Shown here one piece after another: positions 45,575 through 55,752 of a DNA stretch of 64,000 nt (its first letter is position 1; the number at the start of each line of letters is the position of its first letter). Made by a program: the position numbers and the translations under genes. The stretch spans positions 186,001-250,000 of the forward strand of contig JASWJB010000007.1 of the NCBI GenBank assembly GCA_032433595.1, given 5' to 3'. The stretch comes from Conoideocrella luteorostrata (taxonomy: Eukaryota; Ascomycota; Sordariomycetes; Hypocreales; Clavicipitaceae). The notes beneath the pieces are model-generated. The model did not search any database. It was not told the DNA's origin and worked only from the letters and a program-made list of their open reading frames with translations.

Positions 45575-47892
45575 ATGGACAAGCAAAACACTCCAATCGA
45601 CCGACGAGGGTCTACCAATAACGGCCCTTTCAAATGCGCCAGTCCCAATTGCTCCAGATCTTTCAGTAGGCTGGGGTTGTACAAGTACGTTACCCTAGTA
45701 CCTTCATCCTTTCTTCTAAACTATCTTATGACTAAATAATTGCTTTAAGCCGTCATTATAAAACGCACGAGCGCCCATACCACTGTGACAGCGAGGGGTG
45801 TGAAAGGCAATTTGCACTAAGGAATGATCTTGATCGCCATAAAACAGGCCACAAGGTTGTTAAATTGCAATTTAAATGCAAAGTTTCGTCATGCAAATTC
45901 AAGACTCCTCGAAAAGATAACCTTCAGAGACATATCAAAACTTGCCACACAGGCCGCTTACAAGGACGAAGCGCCAAGGCACTCGTCAAAGAGGCAGTAT
46001 TAGAGCGAAAACTATTGATGGAAGGCTCGACTTTGCTTTCAGCTGCACAGAGTGGCAACGAACTGGTAGTGAAATTGTTGATCGAGAGCAAAGCTGATCT
46101 CGCTATGACGTCGGAAGAAGGAAAAACGGCTCTCCATGTTGCTGCCCGGCAAGGTAGTCTGGGGTCTGTTCAATTATTGCTTGATGCGGGAGCCGATATT
46201 GAAACTCGAGATTTTCAAGGAAACTCGACGTTCCATGACGCGGTGTATTCGGGGCATGTCCCGGTCGTGGAACTTCTCATTGACAGGGGTTGTCTTCTTG
46301 AGAGCAGAAACGAGAAGCGATATACGCCCCTACATGTTGCCGCCTTAAGAGGTTATGTCACAGTAGCACAAGTCCTACTACAAAAAGGCTCAGATCATGA
46401 TGCAAGATGCAAGATGGGCAAAACGGCACTTCATCTTGCGGCATTCATGGGACACGAAGAAGTAGTGCGATTACTGGTTTATAGTGGCGCCGACGTTTCT
46501 GCGGAAGACCATTATGGAAAGACTGCGCTGTGCTGCGGAGCCAAAGGCGCCAACGAAGCAACGATGCAGCTATTGCTCGATAACACAACGACCAACCGAA
46601 GCAACGACCAACTCTCAGGTCTGCTCGTAGAAGCAGCATCAAATGGCAATGCGGCCGTCGTGCGCTTGCTGTTGAAGAGCGGAGCGAATCCCAAAACATA
46701 TCACGCAAGAGTTGGTCTCCAGAGAGCAGTGAGAAATGGGCACAAGACTATCGTGAAGCTACTGCTAGAGAACGGAACAGAAGTTAACACTGTTGGACCC
46801 TACGGAAATGCACTTCAGCGAGCAGCGTCAAATGGAAACGAGGCCGTAGTGAAAATACTACTAGATTACGGAGCAGATGTCAACACAGAATACGAATACC
46901 ATGACAATGCCCTTCAGCGAGCAGCGTTGAGTGGCAACGAGGCCATGGTGAAGCTACTGCTAGAGAACGGAGCAGAAGTTAACGCTGTTGGACCCTACGG
47001 AAACGCTCTTCAGCGAGCAGCGTCGAGGGGCAACGAGACCGTGGTAAAGCTACTGTTAGAGCATGGAGCAAAGGTTAACGCTATTGGACCCTACGGAGAC
47101 GCTCTTCAGCTAGCAGTGTCGAGTGGCAATGAAGCCATCGTAAAGCTGCTGCTGGAGAACGAAGCGGAAGTTGATGCTGTTGGACCCTACGGAGACGCTC
47201 TTCAGCTAGCAGCGTCGAGTGGCAATGAAGCCGTCGTAAAGCTGCTGCTGGAGAACGAAGCGGAAGTTGATGCTGTTGGACCCTACGGAGACGCTCTTCA
47301 GCGAGCAGCGTCGAGTGGCAACGAGGCTGTGGTGAAGCTACTGCTAGAGAAGGGGGCGGCTATTGAAATTCAACATCTCGAGATGGCGCTCCTCGCCGCT
47401 ATAGCAAAGGGCGTCCAGCCGGTAATGCAGGTCCTTAACGCAACGGGAGTGACATTAAACGCTCGTCATGCATTTGCCAATGAAGTCTTAGTCCAAGCGG
47501 CGCATGACAATCGATTTGAAATGGTGAAGCTACTTCTGGAGAACGGGGCGAATGCTAACGCAAAGGATAAGTATGATCGAACTGCCCTGTTAGTAGCAGC
47601 AGTAGCTAGTGACGAGGCTATGATAAAATTACTGGTGCAATATCAAGCGAGGGTCAATTCGGGCAATGATCAAGAGAGTGCCCTTCAGGGAGAGGCGGGA
47701 AATGGCCATGTGGCCGTGGCAAAGCTGCTGCTGAAGGAGGGAGCAGATGCCAACGGCGGGACCCGTCGGAGAGGCAGTGCCCTTCGGAGAGCGGCGTCGA
47801 ATGGTCATGAGGCTGTGGTAAAGCTGCTGTTGAAGAGCGGAGGGGACTTTCTACTTTATTCAAAATCAAGCATGTTTAAGCGAAATAAGTAA
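45575..47892 (+). CDS. C2H2 zinc-finger / ankyrin-repeat fusion protein
   Basis: Exons 45575-45684 and 45750-47892 (65-bp intron GTACGT..TTTAAG with branch GACTAAAT) give 750 residues. The join completes finger 1 (CASPNC..RSFSRLGLYN|RHYKTH). Finger 2 is HCDSEGC..LDRHKTGH and finger 3 CKVSSC..LQRHIKTCH, all within residues ~20-105. The rest is about 19 ankyrin repeats. Repeats 2-5 are canonical (GKTALHVAARQG). Repeats 9-14 are near copies of one unit (GPYGDALQLAASSGNEAVVK, then LLLENEAEVDAV). At DNA level, 47146-47244 and 47245-47343 are almost identical 99-bp units. The protein ends in a basic MFKRNK. Ankyrin arrays bind other proteins and fingers of this type bind DNA, so a nuclear regulator is a fair guess, not shown. 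Flanked by inverted solo LTRs. Confidence 0.85.
46768..47343 (+). repeat. 99-bp tandem coding repeats (ankyrin units)
   Basis: Six consecutive ankyrin units share nearly the same DNA (GTTGGACCCTACGGA and CTTCAGC.AGCAG recur every 99 bases). The last units are the most alike, so the array has expanded recently by unequal exchange. Confidence 0.85.
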
Positions 47893-50800
47893 TTAACTTC
47901 ATCTAATTAAAACTATTCTATAAATATAAGTTCACTGCTCTAATACATAATTGCAACTTTATTTAATAATTAGTAAAGTCTTATCTTTCCTAGTATTCTA
48001 TGGCTGTTCACTAAAATTGTGAGGCTAGCTTTCGTAGCCAAGGGTTTCTGTGGGTTGCACAGGGTTGTGCAATGATCATGATCATCGGCTTCAAATACAA
48101 TATATTCAATAATAGTCAAATCGGTTATCTAAGAGAGAAGAAGCAAGTCAAGCTATGATGCCTACGATACTCGTATAAATAGGGTGGCCGAAAGGTGGCC
48201 ACGTGACGATATCCGTGCTCTTATTGTGTGCTTGGCGGCGATATTCCAACAGTTTCTTTCCTTCAATCGTTCGATACCATCCTCTCAACGCCATGTCCAA
48301 GTTGCCATTTGTCGATCGAAGCGCGACTTATGATATACTTGCAACGTAATGGGGCTTATATGGCATTTTGTTCCATCAACGTGAGCATCGAATTTGGTGA
48401 AACCTAAGTGAAGGTCTTCTCGCAGAGGCCCTGTAAACGTGTCTAGTGCGTCATGTGTATCTCATGGAATCCGAAGGAATCTGACGGATTAATTGAAGTC
48501 AAGCATACAGGGAAGGAATTCCCCGTCAATTTGGAAAGCATCATCATCATCAATTTGATTCATTCTATCCATTCCTACTAAGTTTCCACTGTGCAATTGC
48601 TCTAGCCTCAATAACGTAACAGTATCATCAGCAGCACGAAATATGTCGCTTGAAACGGGAGACACCTTGCTTTGGTTGCCTTTCAGGTCGATCCCTAAGA
48701 GGAAGAATGAAGATTTTCATTTTGAATGATCCTTATGAAAGAAGAAGGTCAATTCAATGTTTTGTGCAAGAGATAAAAGGACTGTGGAAATACTACGCTA
48801 AGATCAACGGCACAATGAGCATGACTGGAGAGTCATCTATTCGGTGGATCACACAATACTATAATTACCTGACTGCTAACGTTAGGCTATTCCTAGTATC
48901 TTTCTAATTGCAAAACTTCTGTATGATATCCAGCTGTCTTGGAGGTGTGATCTTCAAGACATATTTTCGTCTATCAAGACATATTTTCGTCTATGTCGTT
49001 GCTCCATAGTAGTCAGAGAATTATGGTTAGACTGGAGCTTCGGTTCGGTAAAAAGAGCAAGTTGTATAATATTCGTTATCTCTGTCCATATAATGCCTCG
49101 AAGTTCGGGATAACCTGGAGAGAGAAACATTGAATGGCGCTAAGGTTTTTTTTTTCTGTTTCACGCTACTTTCTGAACCAGAGTCTTCACAACCAAAGGT
49201 CGAGTCCTCGCTATCTGAAGCTGACTCGAACCGGTCCATGTGTGCCCGGCAGCGAAACGTGCTAGTGAAGAAATTTTGAAGCTTAAAAATTCTGGTGACT
49301 AGTTTCATGTCTGGGTCGGATTTAAACAACTTTTCTCCAGTGTAGTGACCATTCAACGCTCCCTTGCGCCCACCACAAGGAGAAAAAAAGGATAAAGAGA
49401 AATTTCATCCTAAACACGGCAATACTAGAGTCAGATTTCTCTGCAGCACCGAGGTAAGGATATCTTGGAGAAAGTTCGAAGAAACGAAATTTACACTACC
49501 TTAATCAGCTCTAACACCATTGGGGAGGACAGGTCGAAAATTAGCACGGAGTAAAATGCCCTAAAATTAAACAAAGAAACCACTGTAAAGGCCGAACTTG
49601 CGCAAATTTAGTAAACGCATTATCCGCCGCTACTGCGTTGTGACAAAAGCTTATTAGCATTATTTTTCTTCTAACGTCTAGCCTCCAATCATAATTAAAT
49701 CAAAGGCACTACCTTCCGAAGCCCTTTTTTGGCATCGATCAACTGCACGGTCGCTCTGAGCTAGGAGATTGTGGCCCTGGTGCGTCGCGTTAGCGTCGGG
49801 AGCTAAACAGTGGGGACTACTCCGTACATTACTGCCCATCGCCGAAGCACAAACTCCCTAGTGTTGCGCCACAACATTCTGACAATCAATTTTCGACGCT
49901 GGATTGGAAAAATAAAAGTCAACAGCTCCCCGGACACAGAGACGGTCAATTGGTGCACCAGGAAGTATTGCCGTCTTCGTACTTCTTCAGGAGGTCAATG
50001 CCCCGGACAACCCCGCCGCCACCCCCGCCTGGACACCCAAAAGTTCGTGTTCGTTGCCTCCCACGGACACTGGAGAGGTGGTCCTGACACACTCACTGCC
50101 TTGCGCACAGCAGAATTCCGACGATAAACCTGTTTTTTTTTTCTCGGCAGCTATGATAGTGATGATGATGATGCAACGTTACTTTTAGAACGCGCGGCTA
50201 ATAATAACTGTTGGGGCTCGGCTGCTGTCTGTGACGAGTCGGTCTGTTCGATCGTTAGACGGACAACGTTGTCCAGCTTTACAGAGAATAGAAGGTGAAA
50301 TTCTCCTCCGAATTTGCCAAAACTCCACGACAATTGTGGTTTGAACAACCAGCCAATATCCGGAGGCCTTGGCCATCTATTTCCCCCAGCGCTTTCGCAG
50401 ATACGCGTAAATCAGTGGCCAAGACCAATAGCGAGTATTTACAACAAAAGAAGACTTTCTCCATCGCAAGACCTGTGGGGCTGGTATTGGCCAGTATTTG
50501 GAAGACCTTGCTGCAGTCTGTGAAAAGCATTAATGGTCGATTGTTCAAACTTGTGAGCAGGACCCAATTTGCGTTGTTTTAAGGCGGTGCATTGCAACTT
50601 GTGCGAGTTCTAAATTGTTGGGGTATGAAGCTAAACAAGACACTGGAGAAATTTGTTTGCACATTTGATGTGCTCGTGCTCTTGATGGCCAGAAAGCGAT
50701 ATTAGATAATTGAATTATCTTTATGCTAGCTGCGACTCACCTCCGGCCTTCTCTTGGCTCAGGAGATCTGGCAGTTGCGATGAACCACTTTCATCATCTA

Positions 50801-52594
50801 CGGGCAAAATCCATGGCCTCCATCTCACAACTATGGATAAAGCTTTTAGGATGCATCGAGCTTATCAAGGCATCGACGATGGCTTCTTACCGAGCGAAAG
50901 CGACATGGCGGATGATGAGGTCTTTATACTTAGTTACATTATTCCATCCTACACGCTGAAAATGGATGGCGAACAAAAGAAGTAGCTTGTATATGCAATA
51001 GATTAAAGGGTAGAAAATATATTACCGCCCATCCGTCCTTGCTATTGATCATTTACAAACCGACGATGAGAAGTCTTGGTCTTTTGTTTTTCATTCATGT
51101 CGCGATATGATGCTGCTTTTTCTTCTTCTTTTTTTTTGGGCAATGTTGATTTTGTGGTTCTGCAATCCCCTCTCTACTTACAAAATTACAAAATCCTCCT
51201 TGTATATTGTTCCAACGACGGGGCTAGCGATGAATGGTTACTATATCATTCTGGTGCAAAATGAGGGGCCGATCGTGCCATCTTTGGGCAGCTACCCATT
51301 ATGCTCCCATGAGGTGGGGAGCACATGAAACAGTGCCTTATGGTGCTTTGGAGTGGCTGCTCGTATTCCTCCCTTGAGGTGGAAAGCTCAACAGCTAAGA
51401 TTGCAAGCCGCTATGTAACTTCAATCAAACCTATAACAAGATTATCACCCAGAACTACGTCTTTGCATGTGATGCTTTATTTAGTTCCTCGCTATAGCAC
51501 GGCTTGTCGTTATTGGAACCTTGTCCGTTCTCGATTGACTGAGTAAGGCGATTGGTTTGCAGAGCAGCGAAGCAAGGATTTTAGTAGCCGTGGAGATTGC
51601 AGTATTCCTCGATAAGCTTGGTAAAAATAACCTGTGCAAGCATAAAGCTTGCAAACATGTGTTCCGACGGCAACTTACCTGTCTGAAAATTATCTCCGCC
51701 TCGTAACACATAGGCTGGCGCTCATACACGGGACACAGCCCCTGTTGGGAAAGAAAATATGGCGTTTCCCCGCATCACATCAAACTTTTGCCAGCCCGTA
51801 CTATGAGAGTTCCTAATGAGTCTCCCTGGATATGTCCGGCCTATTGCTAGTATCTTATGAGTAGAAATCCGCAACTTGAGTCTCAATGCTATCATGTTCA
51901 CTGATTCTCGCGTTCACCAGCGATTGGAAACGCTTTTGTCCCACAGCTGTGATCGCCGCGACTCTTCCCAACAACGCGCCAGGCATGCTGCACAAGAATG
52001 TCCAGCTCCAGAATGCCAGGATCCAATGCTCGTAAAAAGCTGCGCAATCAGAAAGACTTTGCTCAATAAGGAAGGTGATTGGTTCTCTGTAGCAAATCTT
52101 GGTTCGATCATGCTGTCGTGTCTTCAGGGCTTTGCTGGAGCTCTGAGGGTATCCAGCCCATGTTCAGTAGCAATTGGGGAACTTTTGAGTAATTCCACGG
52201 CAATTCGGCCCAGCCGTCATCATCTTGCATGTCAGGCATTCGCGCTCTGTCTGGCTCTCAGTCAGAGACTCTCGATAACAGGCGCACGGACTTCTTCAGA
52301 GCCTATCTGGGTGGCTTTTTGTAAGTAGCTACCGGGCTGTGTGGACAAGCTCACATAAAATACGATACGATAATTTCGCGGTCTTACATCAACTACGATT
52401 TCCATAAAAACAGGTTCTCAACCAGCTTTGTTGGAAATATGTATAAATCATGCAATGACCCATGTCATCGTCAACATGAACAGTACCTACATCTTCTCAA
52501 TCATTTACATCCTAACCCTTACTATCAATCTTTCAGCCTTGGACATCTCTACGATAGTCACCCAGCTCAACCCTACCAAGAAAATCTTGCCAAT
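47893..52594. other. Gene-poor 4.7-kb region
   Basis: Apart from the solo LTR at 48049-48251 I find no gene. The frames at 48650, 49027, 50710 and 51876 show no recognisable motifs. A minus-strand open stretch (about 52138 down to 51862) reads protein-like (YREPITFLIEQSLSDCAAFY, EHWILAFWSWTFLCSMPG) but has no start and an upstream stop. It may be an exon or relic of an unidentified gene. The region is A/T-rich with poly-T runs (49147-49155, 51128-51137). Confidence 0.5.
48049..48251 (-). mobile_element. Solo LTR, copy 2 (203 bp)
   Basis: Reverse-orientation copy of the LTR at 45218, with ends TGTGGGTTG and TTCCAACA. It is flanked by the perfect 5-bp duplication GTTTC (48044-48048 and 48252-48256). 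It is more diverged than copies 1 and 3, including a palindromic ATGATCATGATCAT near its 5' edge on the plus strand. It lies about 150 bases after the zinc-finger/ankyrin gene. Confidence 0.88.
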
Positions 52595-52648
52595 ATGATG
52601 AGCGAGACTCTTTCTTTTATACTTTTGCTTGGAGGTCTCGCCGGATTT

Positions 52649-52672
52649 GCTGCTGCTGCTGCTGCTGCTGCT
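52649..52672 (+). repeat. (GCT)8 microsatellite inside signal peptide
   Basis: Eight perfect GCT codons encode the alanine run at the end of the signal peptide's hydrophobic core. Confidence 0.9.
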
Positions 52673-54358
52673 GTCAATAGCTGCAACGGTGACAACTGCC
52701 TTCGCGCTTTGCGAGCCGTTCAGGTTCCTGGACGTCAGGGAGCTGCCCGGTCTTTCTGCACCTCATATATGGCTGCAACCGGAACTACGGCCATGGCGGC
52801 TTTTCCAACCTACATTGCCAATAATTGCAAGGATAACCAAAATGCAGTAATGCCCCGAAGAGTTTCCAGCGCTTGTTCCTGCATCATGTCTACAAACATG
52901 ACAACGACTGGGACTGGTTCACTTACTGTCACACCAACGACTACTGTCACCGCCTCTGTACACCCTTGTGCTGAAGTCAGCGCTTCTTGGTCGGCGCAGT
53001 TGAAGATTGAACCTACTGGTATGTTTTTAAAATACGAATCTCCCGAGCCATGGTATTCCGACGTGTTTGCTAACCGAATTGTATTCTTGGGAATAGGGAC
53101 GCCAACCGTTGCCGCGTCTCTAGCTCATGAATGTCTCAAGTCGGTTCCGCTCGGCAAAACTGAAGGTATTAAACTCATGAACTATGTAGAACCATACCTT
53201 GAGTGGCAAAGCGATGCCGCGTACAAAAAAGATCCCCCGAAGGATTATTTCTACCCTGGCTATGATATTTTCGGCAACCTTGCCAAAATCAAGTCGAACT
53301 TGCAATCTGACAAGTATGATGGCGAGTACGACTTCCATGTTGATTTTTTCAAGCAGGTCGTCGCACCTGGTGCTGATGGCCACTTCTTCATCGTTACCGA
53401 TCTGCTTGATAAAGCTTTCAGTTTCAGCAGACCCCTCATCCCCATTGTTTCTATTAGTGAGGATGGTCACTCCTTGCCGGTAATTAAATTGCAGAGTGCG
53501 TCGACATCTCAAACATGTTCCCTTTTGAGCCACAGTGAGCTTTCATGCTAATCGCGGCGACTAGAGGATGTTATTACCAATCCGCAGACTGCTCAAGTTA
53601 TCAGTAAGATTAATGGAATCGAAGCCTCCAAGTACGTCCAAGACACCGTCAATGAGGCCAGCGACTTCCAGGACCCCGACGCTGCCTATAATTCCATGTT
53701 TTGGTCCAAAGCTGTTTCTCGAACTGGTCGACAACACGGGGGTTTTATTTCTGGGGCCCGACACTGGTATTTGTACTCAGGTCCTAAAACATCTCTGACG
53801 TTTTCTAATGGCACCACGATCGAACTGGAGAACAAAGCCGAGGTTGTTAGCAACATGACCGGTGTTGTTGACGGACCTTCAATGTACAAAAAGTTTTGCA
53901 CTAACGGATACGCTAACACATCTATGGACGATGTCGCGGGCTACTATATGAAAACCCAGGGCCGTGACGATATCGGTCGTACCTCTGTCAGCACTGCTAC
54001 CCTTGCAGGATATCCTAGTCCTGTGATTGCTACCAAGGATGGATCTGTTTCAGGCTACTATCTTAGCGGCCAGGGCTTTGAGCATATCGCTGTAACCGTT
54101 CTAAGTTCGTTCAGCCCAAGAAAAAACATTTCGACCCCTGCCGAATTCCAGGCTGTCGTCAGCGACTTCCTTCGTGAGGCCAGCGCCGCTGGTAAGACCA
54201 AGCTTATTGTTGACTTTCAGGATAACCCTGGTGGAGATATTCTACTTGGCTACGACTTCTTTCGCCAGCTCTTCCCCTCAGTTGTGCAGGATGGGAACTC
54301 CCGATTTAAGGAGAGCAACAGCTTTACAGCCATGTCTCGAGTAGTTTCTGATGGTAAC

Positions 54359-54563
54359 TGTGGGTTGCACAGGGTGTGCAACAGATGATCTAGATCAACT
54401 GCTTCAAAATAGAATATATTCAATAAGTCAAGTCGGTTATCTAAGAGAAGAAGAATAAGTCAAGCTATGATGCCTACGATACCCGTATAAATAGGGTGGC
54501 CGAAAGGTGACCACGTGACGATATCCGTGCTCTTGTTGTGTGCTTGGCGGTGATATTCCAACA
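54359..54563 (-). mobile_element. Solo LTR, copy 3 (205 bp), inside the S41 gene
   Basis: Reverse orientation; ends TGTGGGTTG and TTCCAACA, target duplication GTAAC (54354-54358 and 54564-54568). On the minus strand it matches copy 1 closely (CACGTG, TATTTATACGGG, terminal hairpin). Removing it together with one GTAAC restores an uninterrupted reading frame in the peptidase gene. Confidence 0.92.
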
Positions 54564-55423
54564 GTAACATCGACTATAGTGCGTTATGGTTCAATTACCG
54601 CAATGATTTAAACGTCAGAAACGGGAACTTCTCTACCTATGAGGACAAATTTGCGCCTCATGAGTTCAGAGATACTGAATATACCTCTCTACTACGATGG
54701 AACCTGAGCGATCCCCGAGTGACCACAAACAAGACTTCGGGTATTGGTACCGAGATTTCGGGCTATGGAACTCGCTCGAATCTTACGCAGTATTTCAAGA
54801 GTGAGGAAATTATTTTGCTTTACGACGGCATGTGCTCATCCACCTGTGGCTTGGCCTCTGAGATGCTCCGTATTCAGGGTGGCGTCAAGTCTATTGCCAT
54901 GGGTGGTCGTCCAAATGCAGGCCCTATCCAGGCCGTCGGTGGCGTCAAGGGCGCGCAGGTCTTAGATGTCATTTTGATCATCTGGTATGCCTCTGACTTT
55001 GCCCCTATCACCAATGATACGAATATTAAGCGCGAGCTTGCTCGAATTCTTGATTCACCCCCATATCGATTCGCTGGTGCCGTCAATGTCCGTGACCAGA
55101 TCCTTCGCGGCAACGTCGAAGACGGCATTCCAGCCCAGTTCGTCTATGAAGCTGCTGATTGCCGTCTCTACTGGACTGCCCCTATGATTTCTGACGTTCA
55201 AGAGGTTTGGAAGGCGGCGGCTAACTCCGCGTTTAATGGTGCCAAATGTGCGGCTGGGGGCATACCCGTTTCCAAGGCTGCTCGAAGATTCCCCGTGCCG
55301 TCTGTTCCACGTGGCCATCGTACCACCAGACTGTCAGAGTCGATTGATGTTACTCCTGTCCGGCGTTCTGAGAAGTGGAATGCTGTACATCGAATGAGGG
55401 CCGTTCAACCTTGGCGCATCTGA

Positions 55424-55752
55424 TGCAAGCAAATCAGAAGTCGTAACAGATGAACTTGGGGCTTTTCTATGATTTTGTGTTTTTAAAACAACGGGTGGTT
55501 CGAACTTTGTCTCTTATCCTCTCTTTTGGTATGATTCAAACTCAATTTCTGTCACTACTAGTAGTATGGTTGAGTGCCCATTCAGGTATTCTATGCACTG
55601 ATTTAAATATAAAAGCCATGTTTCAAGAAACAGATATGTGCGCCAAGTTTAAGCTGGCTGCTCCTAACTGTGCACGGGGCCAACCTCAGGACTCTGAAAT
55701 AAAGCACATTGATTCTACCTATGAATATGATGCGGGACCGGCCCGGAATACC
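55424..55752. other. Short spacer between convergent genes
   Basis: 329 bases between the peptidase stop and the lipase stop; no separate gene is supported. Confidence 0.5.

Larger units (their letters stand above)
52595..55423 (+). pseudogene. Secreted S41-type peptidase gene disrupted by a solo LTR
   Basis: Exon 1 52595-53495 and exon 2 from 53565 (69-bp intron GTGCGT..ACTAG, frame kept: CAG A|AG GAT) to 55423, interrupted at 54359-54563. The signal peptide (MMSETLSFILLLGGLAGF then eight Ala) is followed by a cysteine-rich N-terminal segment (CNGDNCLRALR, FCTSY, ACSCI), a Thr-rich linker and the peptidase_S41/tail-specific-protease region (EYDFHVDFFKQ..DGHFFIVTDL; VDFQDNPGGDILLGYDFFRQ; LYDGMCSSTCGLASEM, likely nucleophile serine). 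The LTR plus its 5-bp duplication adds 210 bp, so both sides stay in one frame (..VSDGN / NIDYSALWFNY..), but a TGA inside the LTR (54386-54388) stops translation. Everything else looks intact, so the insertion is probably recent. A secreted truncated product lacking the catalytic serine could still be made. Confidence 0.82.

Noticed and set aside
45218..48251. A full retrotransposon between LTR copies 1 and 2
   Set aside because: The copies are inverted relative to each other, have different target duplications, and enclose a zinc-finger/ankyrin gene, not gag-pol.
53496..53564. Frameshift or stop in the peptidase gene at 53551
   Set aside because: GTGCGT..ACTAG with a GCTAAT branch site removes 69 bp and rejoins the frame exactly, so it is an ordinary intron.
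54354..54564. LTR acting as an exact intron (GTAACT..CAACAG)
   Set aside because: Splicing there removes 211 bp and shifts frame; it would not restore the peptidase.
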